A stretch of 64,000 nt of DNA from Frankiales bacterium (GTDB taxonomy: Bacteria > Actinomycetota > Actinomycetes > JAFAQI01), in the NCBI GenBank assembly GCA_025980465.1, contig JAICXJ010000004.1, positions 1 to 64,000 on the forward strand. Direction: 5' to 3'. The stretch's first letter is position 1. Each line of letters begins with the position of its first letter. Below, piece by piece: positions 25,547 through 35,348 of this stretch. The translations under genes and the position numbers were made by a program. The notes beneath the pieces were generated by a model that saw only the letters and a list, made by a program, of their open reading frames with translations, was not told the DNA's origin and ran no database searches.

Positions 25547-26389
25547 ATGGCCACCCTCTTTGCGCTGTTGTCCAGCGTGCTGTGGGGGACCTCGGACTTC
25601 GGCGGCGGCACGCTGTCCCGCCGACTGTCCGCCGTGACCGTCGCGGTGGTCAGCGAGGCGATCGGCCTGGCCGGCGTACTGCTCTTCGCGCTGATCACCG
25701 GCGGGTTCTCGAGCGCTGGCGGTGCCGTCGGTTGGGGCCTGGTCGGCGCGGTGGCGGGCACTGCCGGCATCATCGCGTTCTACCAGGCGTTGGCTTCCGG
25801 GACGATGGGAGTGATTGCGCCCATCGCTGCCCTGGGCGTGGTCGTACCGGTCATGGTCGGCGTCGCCGGAGGCGACCGGCCATCGGCCTTCCAGGATGCC
25901 GGAATCGTCGTCGCGATCGTCGGGGTGGTGCTGGCAAGCGGTCCCGAGCTGCAGCTCGACGACGGCGGCAGCCGTCGCGGCGCCCGCCCGTTGTGGCTCG
26001 CGGGCGTCGCCGCGTTCAGTTTCGGGGTGGTCTTCGTCGCGCTCGACCACGGCGCCAAGTCGAGCACGCTCATGACGCTGATCGTCATGCGGGGCGCCGC
26101 GATCGCGTTGATGCTCGCGATCGCGGGCCTCACCAATCCGGCCCAGTTGCGATTCGGACCCCGCGACCTCCCGCTCCTCACCGTGGTCGGTGCGTTCGAC
26201 CTCGGGGCCAACGCCACCTTTGCCTATGCGACGCGCCACGGCTTGCTCTCGGTCGTGTCGGTGCTCTCGTCGCTATATCCCGCGGTGACGGCGATGCTCG
26301 CGCGGGCCGTGCATCACGAACGGCTGAGAAAGCTGCAGCTGTTCGGAGTGATCGCCGCGATGGGCGGCGTCGTGCTGATCGCGTCATGA
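25547..26389 (+). CDS. EamA/DMT superfamily transporter
   Basis: 280 residues, almost entirely hydrophobic, with about ten membrane helices in two EamA repeats: the first begins MATLFALLSSVLWGTSDF, the second ARPLWLAGVAAFSFGVVFVAL. The short loop and C-terminal LQLFGVIAAMGGVVLIAS are typical. It is probably an inner-membrane exporter of small metabolites such as amino acids; the substrate is unknown. It ends 12 nt before hemE. Confidence 0.85.
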   Translation: MATLFALLSSVLWGTSDFGGGTLSRRLSAVTVAVVSEAIGLAGVLLFALITGGFSSAGGAVGWGLVGAVAGTAGIIAFYQALASGTMGVIAPIAALGVVVPVMVGVAGGDRPSAFQDAGIVVAIVGVVLASGPELQLDDGGSRRGARPLWLAGVAAFSFGVVFVALDHGAKSSTLMTLIVMRGAAIALMLAIAGLTNPAQLRFGPRDLPLLTVVGAFDLGANATFAYATRHGLLSVVSVLSSLYPAVTAMLARAVHHERLRKLQLFGVIAAMGGVVLIAS

Positions 26390-26401
26390 CACGATCGAGG
26401 G

Positions 26402-27478
26402 GTGCCGGACCTCGCCGATAGCGCCTTCCTGCGCGCCTGCCGGCGCGAGCCGGTGCCACACACTCCTGTCTGGTTCATGCGGCAGGCGGGCCGGGCGCTG
26501 CCCGAGTACCGGCGGGTCCGGGAGGGGACCGGGATGCTGGAGTCCTGCCTGCGCCCGGATCTCGTCACGGAGATCACGCTGCAGCCGGTCCGCCGGTACG
26601 GCGTCGACGCCGCGATCCTCTACAGCGACATCGTGCTGCCGGTGAAGGCCGCCGGCGTCGACCTCGACATCAAGCCGGGCGTCGGTCCGGTGGTCGCCGA
26701 TCCGGTGCGGAGCCCGGCGGACGTCGCACGGCTGCCGCAACTCGACCCGGATGATGTGGCACCGGTGGCGGCCGCCGTCGGCAGCATCGTCGCTGAACTC
26801 GGTGCCACCCCGTTGATCGGCTTCGCGGGCGCTCCGTTCACGCTGGCCTCCTACCTGGTCGAGGGTGGGCCGAGCCGCGACCATGCCCGCACGAAGGCGC
26901 TGATGTACGGCGACGAGTCCACCTGGCATGCCCTGGCAGCGAAGCTCGCCGACATCGCTGCCGGTTTCCTCGCCGTGCAGGTCGCCGCCGGTGCGAGTGC
27001 AGTGCAGCTGTTCGACTCCTGGGCGGGCTCACTGTCGGCCGCGGACTACGAACGCTACGTGCTGCCGCACAGCCGCCGGGTGCTCGAGTCGGTCCACGGT
27101 GTCCCCCGGATCCACTTCGGGGTCGATACCGGCGAGCTGCTGGGTCTGATGGCCTCGGCCGGTGCCGATGTCGTCGGCGTCGACTGGCGGGTGCCGCTTG
27201 ACGTGGCGGCCAGCCGGGTGGGGCCGACCGTGGCGGTGCAGGGCAACCTCGACCCGGCGATTGTCTTCGCGCCATGGGACGCGGTGGCGGCGCGGGCGGG
27301 CGAGGTGCTGCGGCAGGGCGGTCGCGCACCGGGACACATCTTCAACCTCGGTCACGGTGTGCTGCCCGACACCGATCCCGACATCCTTACCCGCCTGGTC
27401 GAGCTGATCCACTCCACGCCCACCGTCAACGGGCGGACCGACACCCCGATCGACGCTGGCTCGGCCCGCCGCGAATGA
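26402..27478 (+). CDS. hemE: Uroporphyrinogen decarboxylase
   Basis: 358 residues. It decarboxylates uroporphyrinogen III to coproporphyrinogen III. Family motifs include [16 protein letters not shown] near the N-terminus with the substrate-binding Arg, [10 protein letters not shown] with the catalytic-site Asp, [17 protein letters not shown], and [12 protein letters not shown] 26402 is the start; CACGAT lies 6 nt upstream and may be a leaderless -10. The gene overlaps hemG by 4 nt (ATGA). Confidence 0.96.
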   Translation: MPDLADSAFLRACRREPVPHTPVWFMRQAGRALPEYRRVREGTGMLESCLRPDLVTEITLQPVRRYGVDAAILYSDIVLPVKAAGVDLDIKPGVGPVVADPVRSPADVARLPQLDPDDVAPVAAAVGSIVAELGATPLIGFAGAPFTLASYLVEGGPSRDHARTKALMYGDESTWHALAAKLADIAAGFLAVQVAAGASAVQLFDSWAGSLSAADYERYVLPHSRRVLESVHGVPRIHFGVDTGELLGLMASAGADVVGVDWRVPLDVAASRVGPTVAVQGNLDPAIVFAPWDAVAARAGEVLRQGGRAPGHIFNLGHGVLPDTDPDILTRLVELIHSTPTVNGRTDTPIDAGSARRE

Positions 27479-28851
27479 GCCGCGTCGTTGTCGTCGGCGG
27501 CGGGATTGCCGGGCTGGCGGCAGCCCATGCGCTGGTGAGAGCCGGTGCCGAGGTCACCGTTGTCGAAGGCGCGACCGAGGTCGGCGGCAAGCTTCGGGTG
27601 TCAGAAGTCGCGGGTGTCGCGGTCGACGAGGGCGCCGAAACCTTCCTGCGGCGCCGTCCCGAGGGGGTGGAGCTGGCCGCGGCGGTTGGACTCGGCGAGG
27701 ACCTCGTCTCGCCGGCGGTTGGGGGGGCTCAGGTGTGGGCGCGGGGCGGGCTTCGGCCGCTGCCACCACGCACGGTGCTCGGCGTGCCGGCCGACCCGGC
27801 TGGCGTAGGGGGGGTGCTCTCGCCGATCGAGGTGGCCCGGGTCCGGCTCGATCGCTGGCTGCCGGGGACGGCTCCCGGAGGTGATGTCGCGGTTGGTGAG
27901 TGGGTAGGTCGGCGGCTCGGCCGAGCCGTGGTCGACCGGTTGGTCGATCCGCTGCTCGGTGGGGTGTATGCCGGTCGCGCCGACCGGCTGTCGGCGGCGG
28001 CCACCCTTCCGCAGCTGCCGCGCACCGAACGCTCGATCCTCGCGGCGGCGAATCGAGCCGTTGCAGCCGCCGGGCCCTCGGACCAACCGATCTTCGCCGG
28101 CCTTCCCGCCGGGCTCGGCACCTTTCCGGCGGCAGTGGCGGAGTCGATCACGGCCGGCGGCGGTCACATCGTCACCGGTCGCGCGGTACGACGCCTCGAG
28201 CGCACTGCCTCCGGTTGGCAGGTGGTGCACGGCGCCACCATCGATGAGCAGGTGATCGACTGCGACGGCGTCGTCATCGCGATCCCGGCCGCTCCTGCCG
28301 CCCGGCTCCTCCAGGCCCACGCCCCGGCCGCGGCATCCCGGCTGGGCGACATCGAGGCGGCGAGCGTCGCGATCATCACAACCGCGTGGCGCACCGAGGA
28401 CGCACCGGCTGTCGCGAGCAGCGGGTATCTGGTGCCTGCCGTTTACCGGCGGCCGGTGAAGGCGGTCACGTTGTCATCGACGAAGTGGTCGCACCTGCGC
28501 GGCGACAAGGCGATCGTCCGCTGTTCGATCGGCCGGCACGGCGAGGTCGCCGACCTGCAGCGGGACGACTCCGAGCTGGTCGAGCTGGCCGCCGCCGAGC
28601 TGACCTCCTTCGCCGGGTTCCGCGGCGCGCCGATCGACGCCCGGGTGAGCAGATGGGGCGGTGGCCTGCCGCAGTACGCCGTCGGGCATCTCGATCGAGT
28701 GGCTGCGATCCGCGCCGACCTCGCCGAATTGCCGGCCGTTGCGGTGTGTGGTGCCAGCTTCGACGGCGTCGGGATCCCGGCCTGCATCCGCACCGGACTC
28801 GATGCCGCTTGTGCAGTGCTCGCCGGTCTCACGCCCCACGAACAGCCGTAA
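27475..28851 (+). CDS. hemG: Coproporphyrinogen III / protoporphyrinogen oxidase (HemG/HemY family)
   Basis: 458 residues from the ATG overlapping the hemE stop. The FAD-binding GxGxxG is [18 protein letters not shown] with the following [13 protein letters not shown]; the C-terminal FAD contact region is [20 protein letters not shown]. In actinobacteria with HemQ this oxygen-dependent enzyme makes coproporphyrin III (CgoX role) rather than protoporphyrin; that assignment rests on hemQ nearby. Its 3' end overlaps the convergent lipoprotein gene by 23 nt. Confidence 0.92.
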   Translation: MSRVVVVGGGIAGLAAAHALVRAGAEVTVVEGATEVGGKLRVSEVAGVAVDEGAETFLRRRPEGVELAAAVGLGEDLVSPAVGGAQVWARGGLRPLPPRTVLGVPADPAGVGGVLSPIEVARVRLDRWLPGTAPGGDVAVGEWVGRRLGRAVVDRLVDPLLGGVYAGRADRLSAAATLPQLPRTERSILAAANRAVAAAGPSDQPIFAGLPAGLGTFPAAVAESITAGGGHIVTGRAVRRLERTASGWQVVHGATIDEQVIDCDGVVIAIPAAPAARLLQAHAPAAASRLGDIEAASVAIITTAWRTEDAPAVASSGYLVPAVYRRPVKAVTLSSTKWSHLRGDKAIVRCSIGRHGEVADLQRDDSELVELAAAELTSFAGFRGAPIDARVSRWGGGLPQYAVGHLDRVAAIRADLAELPAVAVCGASFDGVGIPACIRTGLDAACAVLAGLTPHEQP

Positions 28852-30205
28852 CGCCGCTCAGCGTCCCGACCAGGACAAAGCGACCGTCCACTGTCTCGGA
28901 CGGGAAGTGGGGAAGCGATCCGACCGGCACGCTCGCCGTGACGTGTCCGGTCTTCAACGAGAGAACTTTGAGCGCGCCACTGTTCAGGTCGGCGACGTAC
29001 ACCTTGTTTCCTGCAACGACCGGGGAGGAGTACACCCCGCTCGCGGTCCAGAGCCAGCGCATCGAGTGCCGTCCGACGTGAAGCGCCCGGACGGCGTTGG
29101 CGCCCTTGCACGGCATCAGCACCGTGTGGCCGACGTGGGCAGCACCGCCGTACGCCGGGCAGCCCGATACGGTAGCGAGCTGGCCGCCGACGCCGCCGAG
29201 CGATTGCCGGAGCAGGTAGACCGTGCCCCGCTTGCCGGCGATCACCAGGCGCCCGTTGACCGGTACCGGCGACGATGACCCGAGATCCAGATCGCTTGCG
29301 TTGTCGGCCGCCCAGCTATTCGGCGCGAATATCGCCACTCGATGCAGCGACTTCGGCGTCAGCTCGGTGACCGAGTCACTCTTGTCGAATCGTCGGCGGG
29401 TCGCGGCCCCGTTGCCGCTCGTGACATAGACGTTGCCGTTCTGCCCGGTGACCGCCCCGGCGGGTGCCCACATCCCGGCCTCGCGAGCGGTCGGTACGGC
29501 GTACACGGATGTCTTGCCCTTGCCGTTGGTCGCCGTGGACGTGACGTAGCCGACGTAGTTGGCGCAGTCGCCGTAGCGGCCGCCATAGGTGGTGATCACG
29601 CGACCTCGGTCGATCAGAAGTGCGGACCTCTCCTGCTCGGCGAGCCGGCTGCGGTTCGGCAGCAGGTCCGCAGTGCGATGCCAGCGACGGCGGCCGGTCG
29701 TCGCGCTCAACGCCCACAGGGTGTGATGGCTGCCCGCCGTTTCGGCCACGACGAACACCGATCCGGTCCGCGCGTCGTACGCCGGTGTCCCGGTGATCCC
29801 GACCGGATCGATGTCACCGCATGGCAGACCCGACAGCGGCTGCGGCGACCCGAGATGGGTCCGCCACCTCACCCTTCCGGTGCTGGGCGCGAGGGCGTAG
29901 ACGCTGTCGTTCTCAGTGGCCGCGAGCACCAGGCCGTTGACGACGAGCGGCTGGCCGTAGACGGCGCCGTCCAGGTGCGCGGTCCAGCTCCGGCGAAACG
30001 GTGCGCTCAGCCCGTGTCGGGCGACACCGGAGCGGCTGCCCGTGCGGTCGTACGTCGGCCAGTTGCTCAGCGGGATCCGGGTCGACGACCCGCTGCTCGA
30101 CACAGCGGCGGGAGCCCCCGACCGCGCAGTCGCGGGGTGACTCGAGCCGGCGCAGCCAACGGCGGCGAGGCAGGACATGGCGGCAGCGGCGGCGAGTCGG
30201 CGCAT
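28829..30205 (-). CDS. Secreted lipoprotein with PQQ-like beta-propeller
   Basis: 458 residues. A lipoprotein signal peptide with lipobox LAAVGC is followed by a Ser/Ala-rich linker and six to eight PQQ-like blades (for example GLVLAATENDSVYALAPSTGRVRWRT, TLWALSATTGRRRWHRTA, GRLVIAGKRGTVYLL, NKVYVADLNSGALKVLS). It has no catalytic dehydrogenase residues that I can see; a binding or scaffold role at the cell surface is likely, and true PQQ binding is not implied. It lies antisense between hemG and hemQ, breaking an otherwise typical haem cluster. AAGACT 6 nt before the ATG could be a leaderless -10. Confidence 0.82.
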   Translation of the reverse strand: MRRLAAAAAMSCLAAVGCAGSSHPATARSGAPAAVSSSGSSTRIPLSNWPTYDRTGSRSGVARHGLSAPFRRSWTAHLDGAVYGQPLVVNGLVLAATENDSVYALAPSTGRVRWRTHLGSPQPLSGLPCGDIDPVGITGTPAYDARTGSVFVVAETAGSHHTLWALSATTGRRRWHRTADLLPNRSRLAEQERSALLIDRGRVITTYGGRYGDCANYVGYVTSTATNGKGKTSVYAVPTAREAGMWAPAGAVTGQNGNVYVTSGNGAATRRRFDKSDSVTELTPKSLHRVAIFAPNSWAADNASDLDLGSSSPVPVNGRLVIAGKRGTVYLLRQSLGGVGGQLATVSGCPAYGGAAHVGHTVLMPCKGANAVRALHVGRHSMRWLWTASGVYSSPVVAGNKVYVADLNSGALKVLSLKTGHVTASVPVGSLPHFPSETVDGRFVLVGTLSGVTAVRGA

Positions 30206-30257
30206 CTGTGCAGTCTTCCCGCAGATGCGGTTTTAGTCGCGGGGTGACAATGGAGAC

Positions 30258-30965
30258 ATGGCCCAGACTCGGCAGTCCGGCAAACGCGCCCGCGAGCTCA
30301 ACGACACCATCGCCTACACGATGTGGTCGGTATTCAGGGTCACCGACCGGCTGCCGGCCGACGGCCGCGAGGCGATCGCGGACGACCTCGCCACTGTGAT
30401 CGACCAGCTTGCGGGGAAGGGGGTTTTGACCCGCGGCGTGTACGACGTGCAAGGACTGCGTGCTGATGCGGACCTGATGATCTGGTGGGTGGCCCCCACC
30501 TCCGACGACCTTCAGGAGGCGTGGTCGCGCTTCCGGGCGAGCGAGCTGGGACGACGCTGCGCGCCGGTGTGGTCGGCGATGGCCCTGCACCGCCCGGCCG
30601 AGTTCAACAAGAGCCACGTCCCGGCGTACCTCGCCGGTGAGGACCCGAAGCGCTACGTGAGTGTCTATCCGTTCAACCGGTCCTACGAGTGGTACCTACT
30701 CCCAGACGAGGAACGTCGCGCCATGCTCAAGGAGCATGGCGTGATGGCCCGGGAGTATCCGGATGTTCGTGCCAACACCGTCGCGGCGTTTTCACTGGGT
30801 GACTACGAGTGGGTGCTCGCGTTCGAAGCCGACGAGCTGCATCGCATCGTCGATCTGATGCGACACCTGCGCGGTGCGACGGCCCGGCGGCACACCCGGC
30901 TGGAGATTCCGTTCTACACCGGTGCCCGGAAGGCACCGAGTGATCTGGTCGCCGCGCTGCCGTAA
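30258..30965 (+). CDS. hemQ: Coproheme decarboxylase (chlorite dismutase-like, HemQ/ChdC)
   Basis: 235 residues. It converts coproheme III to haem b by two oxidative decarboxylations, the last step of the coproporphyrin-dependent pathway. Key residues line up with Corynebacterium ChdC at an offset of two: H120 ([10 protein letters not shown]), catalytic Y137 ([13 protein letters not shown]), proximal H160 ([18 protein letters not shown]) and W185 ([11 protein letters not shown]). It lies two genes behind hemE/hemG, separated by the antisense lipoprotein gene. GACAAT 6 nt before the ATG could be a leaderless -10 element. Coproporphyrin ferrochelatase is not in the window. Confidence 0.95.
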   Translation: MAQTRQSGKRARELNDTIAYTMWSVFRVTDRLPADGREAIADDLATVIDQLAGKGVLTRGVYDVQGLRADADLMIWWVAPTSDDLQEAWSRFRASELGRRCAPVWSAMALHRPAEFNKSHVPAYLAGEDPKRYVSVYPFNRSYEWYLLPDEERRAMLKEHGVMAREYPDVRANTVAAFSLGDYEWVLAFEADELHRIVDLMRHLRGATARRHTRLEIPFYTGARKAPSDLVAALP

Positions 30966-30973
30966 CGCGGGCT

Positions 30974-31378
30974 TCAGCCGTCGGTGGCCTCGAACGTCAG
31001 GCTGACCGAGTTCATGCAGTAGCGGTCGCCGGTCGGGGTCTGCGGCGCGTCCGGGAACACGTGCCCGAGGTGTGAGCCGCAGCGCGTGCAGCGCACCTCG
31101 ACCCGCAGCATCCCGTGAGTTCGGTCCTCGAGGGTCTCGACCGCGTCCGAGCTCGACGGGTCGTAGAACGACGGCCAGCCGCAATGTGACTCGAACTTCG
31201 TCTCGCTGCGGAACAGCTCATTGCCACAGGCCCGGCAGCGGTAGATGCCCTCCCGGTGCTCGTTCAGCAGCGGGCCGGTGAAGGGCCGTTCGGTGCCCGC
31301 CTGCCGCAGCACCGCATACTCCTCGGGCGACAACTCGGCGCGCCACTGCTCCTCGGTCTTGTCCACCGCATGCGTCAT
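30974..31378 (-). CDS. msrB: Peptide-methionine (R)-S-oxide reductase
   Basis: 134 residues from ATG 31378, preceded by an AAGGGCGAG purine stretch; the longer in-frame ORF upstream has no family support. It reduces methionine-R-sulphoxide in proteins. The structural zinc site C48-x2-C51 and C97-x2-C100 is complete, and catalytic C121 lies in RYCMNSVSL. C66 in SHCGWPSF may act in resolving. It converges on hemQ with 8 bp between the stops, and is divergent from the primase-polymerase gene across 181 bp. Rv2674 has the same function near the haem genes. Confidence 0.95.
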   Translation of the reverse strand: MTHAVDKTEEQWRAELSPEEYAVLRQAGTERPFTGPLLNEHREGIYRCRACGNELFRSETKFESHCGWPSFYDPSSSDAVETLEDRTHGMLRVEVRCTRCGSHLGHVFPDAPQTPTGDRYCMNSVSLTFEATDG

Positions 31379-31559
31379 GTGCAGATTCTCGCCCTTCGCT
31401 AGGTCACCGGGACGGCTCGGTCGCCGCCGGCGCAGTCTCACCACCACATAACAGTCGAACCGCGGTTGTCGTTCCCCGTCATGGCCGGGCGATAGCGTCC
31501 AGTAGTCAGTCGGCGGCACCGCCGCCGTCCCCCGAGCGGTGGAGGGTGGGGAGGCGGGC

Positions 31560-32588
31560 GTGGCGTCTCCGTTCGTCGAGGTGCCGGTCGGCGACCGCGT
31601 CGTGAAGATCACCAACCCGGACCGGGTCTACTTCCCGGCGCGCGGCGAGACCAAGCTAGACCTGGCGAACTACTACCTCTCGGTCGGTGACGGGATCGTG
31701 CGGGCGCTCTACGAGCGCCCTTGCATGCTGCATCGCTACCCGGAGGGCGTCGGCGCGAGCGAGAAGATCTATCAGAAGCGGTTGCCGAAGGGCGCGCCCG
31801 ACTGGGTGCAGACCGCCGAGGTGTCCTTTCCGTCCGGCCGCAACGCCGACGAGCTGTGCGTGACCGAGCTCGCCTCGGTCATCTGGGGCGTGCAGATGTC
31901 GACTGTGGAGTTTCACCCGTGGCACACCCGACGCGGCGCCGTCGAGATGCCCGATGAGCTGCGAATCGATCTCGATCCACAGCCCGGGACCGACTTCGAG
32001 GATGCCAAGGCGGTGGCGGTGATCGTCCGCGAGGTGCTGGCCGATGTGGGAGCCGTTGGCTGGCCGAAGACCTCCGGCAACCGAGGCCTGCACATCTACG
32101 TCCGGATCGAGCCGACCTACGGCTTTCGGGAGGTACGACGCGCAGCGCTGGCGTTCGCCCGCGAGGTCGAACGCCGAGTTCCCGACCGTGCCACGACGAA
32201 GTGGTGGAAGGAAGAACGCGGCGAGCGGATCTTCATCGACTTCAACCAGAACGCCAAGGACCGCACCATCGCGGCGGCCTACTCGGTGCGGGGGTTCGAC
32301 CACGGCCCGGTTTCGGCACCGGTGACCTGGGACGAGCTCCCTGATGTCGAGACCGAGGACTTCACGATCGCGACCATGCCGGCGCGCTTCGCGCGTCTGG
32401 GTGATGTCCACGCCGGCATCGATGACGTCCACGTCTCGATCGACCCGCTCCTGGAGTGGGCAGATCGAGACGAAGCGGATCACGGTCTCGGCGATGCGCC
32501 GTACCCGCCCAACTACCCGAAGATGCCGGGAGAGCCACCCAGGGTGCAGCCCAGCAAGAAGAACCCGGCCAACTGGCCGAAGGGCTAG
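31560..32588 (+). CDS. LigD-type archaeo-eukaryotic primase-polymerase (Prim-PolC/PolDom-like)
   Basis: About 342 residues from GTG 31560, with GGGGAGG about 6 nt upstream; GTG 31539 is the alternative. It is the stand-alone homologue of the LigD polymerase domain: ITNPDRVYFP, KDRTIAAAYSVR, catalytic DxD in RIDLDPQPG, SGNRGLHIYVR, and the third acidic residue in FIDFNQN. Such enzymes add short, often ribonucleotide, patches during gap filling and end-joining. The partner ATP-dependent ligase lies convergently just downstream, as in the Rv3730c/LigC pair of M. tuberculosis. No Ku gene is present in the window. Confidence 0.92.
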   Translation: MASPFVEVPVGDRVVKITNPDRVYFPARGETKLDLANYYLSVGDGIVRALYERPCMLHRYPEGVGASEKIYQKRLPKGAPDWVQTAEVSFPSGRNADELCVTELASVIWGVQMSTVEFHPWHTRRGAVEMPDELRIDLDPQPGTDFEDAKAVAVIVREVLADVGAVGWPKTSGNRGLHIYVRIEPTYGFREVRRAALAFAREVERRVPDRATTKWWKEERGERIFIDFNQNAKDRTIAAAYSVRGFDHGPVSAPVTWDELPDVETEDFTIATMPARFARLGDVHAGIDDVHVSIDPLLEWADRDEADHGLGDAPYPPNYPKMPGEPPRVQPSKKNPANWPKG

Positions 32589-32610
32589 CACCGATCAGCC
32601 CCGCAACGAT

Positions 32611-32695
32611 GCAGGGGCGTACTCGCCAGGTCCAACCTCCGGGGGGAGGGGTTGGACGAGCCGGATCGGTAGCTACGCCGGCGAGCACGCCCTGC
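32611..32695. other. Structured intergenic region (nested inverted repeats) between convergent repair genes
   Basis: The outer arms GCAGGGGCGTACTCGCC (32611-32627) and GGCGAGCACGCCCTGC (32680-32695) are near-complementary. Inside, GTCCAACCTCC (32630-32640) pairs with GGAGGGGTTGGAC (32645-32657) apart from an extra GG. The whole stretch could fold as a long branched hairpin. It lies in the 180 bp between the convergent polymerase and ligase genes, where no ORF is seen. A bidirectional terminator is the simplest reading; a small RNA cannot be excluded. Confidence 0.5.
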
Positions 32696-32768
32696 AACCT
32701 GTAGGGAACCGCCGGAACCTGAAGACCGGCTGAAGCCTGGCTTTGAGTGGCCTCAGGATGCCGTATCG

Positions 32769-33818
32769 CTAGGAGCCGAGGACGTCCTCAAAGGCGCATG
32801 TCAGCGGGCGTTCCAGCTGCTCGAAGGTGCATGACTTCGGATCTCGATCGTCGCGCCAGCGGCGGAACTGGGCGGTGTGCCGGAATCGGGCGCCTTCCAT
32901 CTGGTCGTAGGCGACCTCGATCACCCGCTCCGGCCGGAGCATCTCGAACGACATGTCCTTCCCGGCGTTCCAGCGGTTGGGCACGCCGCCCGGTCCCCAC
33001 TCATTGCCGGCCCATGGGTGATCCTTCTCGGCGTTCTTTCGCAGCGGTGCAAGCTCGTCGACGAGCTCGGCGCGCCGCTTCATGGGGAACGACGCGGCCA
33101 CTCCGACGTGGCGTAGCTGGTCGCCGTCGTACAGACCGAGCACGAGCGAGCCGACGATCGGCCCGGTTTTGTGCCAACGGAAGCCGGCGAGCACGCAATC
33201 GGCGGTCCGGGCGTGCTTCACCTTGTACATCACCCGCTTGTCCGGCGAGTACGGGATGGCGGTCGGCTTGGCGATGATGCCGTCGAGCCCGGCGCCCTCG
33301 AACTCGGTGAACCACCGTCGGGCGACGGTGTGGTCATCGGTGGCCGGCGTCAGGTGCACGTCGGCCGTCACCTTGAGTGCCTGTTCGAGCTGGGCACGCC
33401 GGTCGGCGAACGAGGCGCCCATCAGTGACCTGCTTGCGGTGGCGAGCAGGTCGAAGCCGATGAAGTGTGCCGGTGTCTCGGCCGCAAGCCTGCGGACTCG
33501 GGACTCGGCCGGGTGGATTCGCTGCTGCAATGCTTCGAACTCCAGCCGGCCGTCGAGCGGTACGACGATCTCGCCGTCGACGACGCAGCGTTTCGGCAGC
33601 GCTGCCTTGACCGCTTCGACGACGTCGGGGAAGTAGCGGGTCATCGGCTTCTCATTGCGCGAGCCGATCTCCACCTCCTCGCCGTCGCGGAAGATGATCG
33701 ACCGGAAGCCGTCCCACTTCGGTTCGTAGAGGTAGTCGCCCGTGGGCATCTCCGGGACGGCTTTCGCGAGCATCGGCGCGACCGGGGGCATCACGGGCAG
33801 GTCCACGACCGCATTCAA
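32769..33818 (-). CDS. ligC: ATP-dependent DNA ligase (LigC / LigD ligase-domain type)
   Basis: 349 residues. The start VVDLPVMPPVAPMLAK resembles LigC of mycobacteria. Nucleotidyltransferase motif I carries the adenylated lysine K34 in YEPKWDGFR; motifs III (FIGFDLLA), IV (GLDGIIAKP) and V (YKVKHARTADCVLAGF) are present, followed by an OB-fold domain. It seals nicks and acts in repair rather than replication. Its ATG overlaps the stop of the glycosyltransferase gene by 4 nt, so it is translated from that operon, while the polymerase partner converges from the other side. Confidence 0.93.
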   Translation of the reverse strand: MNAVVDLPVMPPVAPMLAKAVPEMPTGDYLYEPKWDGFRSIIFRDGEEVEIGSRNEKPMTRYFPDVVEAVKAALPKRCVVDGEIVVPLDGRLEFEALQQRIHPAESRVRRLAAETPAHFIGFDLLATASRSLMGASFADRRAQLEQALKVTADVHLTPATDDHTVARRWFTEFEGAGLDGIIAKPTAIPYSPDKRVMYKVKHARTADCVLAGFRWHKTGPIVGSLVLGLYDGDQLRHVGVAASFPMKRRAELVDELAPLRKNAEKDHPWAGNEWGPGGVPNRWNAGKDMSFEMLRPERVIEVAYDQMEGARFRHTAQFRRWRDDRDPKSCTFEQLERPLTCAFEDVLGS

Positions 33819-35320
33819 TCAGCGACGACCACCAGTTGAAGTCGCCCGCTCTTGCCATATCGCAGCGTCGCGATCTCGGAATCGGACTGCGGAAGCTCGG
33901 GTGGGTCATTCAGCGAGCGAGGGGCCGTCGCCCGCGATACACCGAGCGCGGCGATCCGGACCATGACGACCCAGCTGCCCGGCTGGATCGGGCTGCCCGC
34001 CGCCAGCGTTGCCGGGTCGATCGTCACCTCGCCGCTCACGACGAGACGATGCGGGCCGTCGGGCCCTCCGATTGGCTGCAGGCTCGGCCTGAGCCGGTCG
34101 CGCGCCAGCCACTCGAGCTTTGTGGCGCGGTCGCGGACCAGCAGGTCGCCGGACGCCGCGGCGAGCAGTTCCTCGGTGGAGTCGGGCAGCGACTGGATGT
34201 CCGCCTGACGCAGCCGGTCGTCGACGTGCCAACCGCCCTGGACAGGGTGCAGTTCGATCGGGCTTCCGTCGTCGAAGATCAGTTCCGCGCTGACCGAGAG
34301 TTGCCAGCCTCCGCCGACCGCGGCGACGCCGTGCAACCGGACTGCCGGCACGACCGGGCCGGTGGCGGCGGCAAGCGCGCGGATCTGCTCCGAGGTGCCG
34401 TCGATCATCGAGGTGAGGACCTGGCGGCGAAGGGTCGGCTGCGCTCGGTGTACCTGCTCCGGGAACCGCTCGAGAATGACGGCGCGAATCTCCCGGTGGA
34501 AGGAATCGAAGCCGGCCGGCCAGTTGGGCGATCCGGGAAGGCCGGTGAGCCGACGGATCATTGCGGTGAGAAAGCGTCCCAGCAGGGCCCCGCGGAGCGA
34601 GTCCGGAATTGCCGCCGCGTCGATGACGTCCAGCACCTCGCGGAGGTTGTGGTAGTAGCCGGCGGGATCGAAGTCGGCCATGCCGGCGTTGCCGTCGTCG
34701 TCGCGGCGCCGGTAGAAGTAGCACGGGTAGTCGGCGAGGATCGCGACCGCGTCGGTGGCGAGATAGGCCTGGGTCATGAACAGCTGGTCCTCGAGGCGCC
34801 GCCGGCCCTCGGCGAACTGCAGCCGCTGTTCGAGCAGGAAGTCGCGGCGAAACATCTTGTGCGGGGTGAGGCTGCGGATCAGCGCAGCATCGCTCAGCGA
34901 GCAGCGTCCGACGTTGGTCCGGAACAGGTCCTGTGGCACTCGGCGGAAGTCGCTGGTGACCTTGCCGAGGACGATGTCGGCGAAGTGCTCGTCGCCGAAC
35001 CGGACCAGGCGTTCGAGTGCTTGTGGCCCGAGGGCATCGTCCTGATCGACGAACTGGACGTAGCGCCCGGTCGCGGCCGCAGCGCCGACGTTTCGCGGCT
35101 TGCCGGCCCAGCCGGAGTTCTCCTGATGGATGACCTGGACCTGACGATGTGTCGCCGCCAGGCGGTCCAACAACTCCGGGGTGGCGTCGGTGGAGCCGTC
35201 GTCGACGAAGATCAGCTCCACCGCGTCGGTGGGCAGCGACTGGGCAAGAAGCGAGTCGATGCACGGCCGCAGCGCACTGCCCGGGTTGTAGACCGGGACG
35301 ACTACCGAAACCTCTGGCAC
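33815..35320 (-). CDS. Family 2 glycosyltransferase with long C-terminal region
   Basis: About 501 residues from GTG 35320, the codon just before the first GT-A strand (PEVSVVVPVYNPGSALRPCI). Nucleotide-sugar motifs are FVDDGSTD (D40/D41) and the metal-binding VDQDDAL (D92-D95). The catalytic-loop region is RRLEDQLFMTQAYL. The C-terminal 250 residues are beta-rich and resemble the extra domains of cell-wall polymer glycosyltransferases. The sugar and acceptor are unknown. It lies between the sedolisin gene (28-bp gap) and ligC (4-nt overlap) on the minus strand. Confidence 0.85.
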   Translation of the reverse strand: MPEVSVVVPVYNPGSALRPCIDSLLAQSLPTDAVELIFVDDGSTDATPELLDRLAATHRQVQVIHQENSGWAGKPRNVGAAAATGRYVQFVDQDDALGPQALERLVRFGDEHFADIVLGKVTSDFRRVPQDLFRTNVGRCSLSDAALIRSLTPHKMFRRDFLLEQRLQFAEGRRRLEDQLFMTQAYLATDAVAILADYPCYFYRRRDDDGNAGMADFDPAGYYHNLREVLDVIDAAAIPDSLRGALLGRFLTAMIRRLTGLPGSPNWPAGFDSFHREIRAVILERFPEQVHRAQPTLRRQVLTSMIDGTSEQIRALAAATGPVVPAVRLHGVAAVGGGWQLSVSAELIFDDGSPIELHPVQGGWHVDDRLRQADIQSLPDSTEELLAAASGDLLVRDRATKLEWLARDRLRPSLQPIGGPDGPHRLVVSGEVTIDPATLAAGSPIQPGSWVVMVRIAALGVSRATAPRSLNDPPELPQSDSEIATLRYGKSGRLQLVVVAD

Positions 35321-35348
35321 CCGATCACGGTGCCAGACGGCGGAGCCT

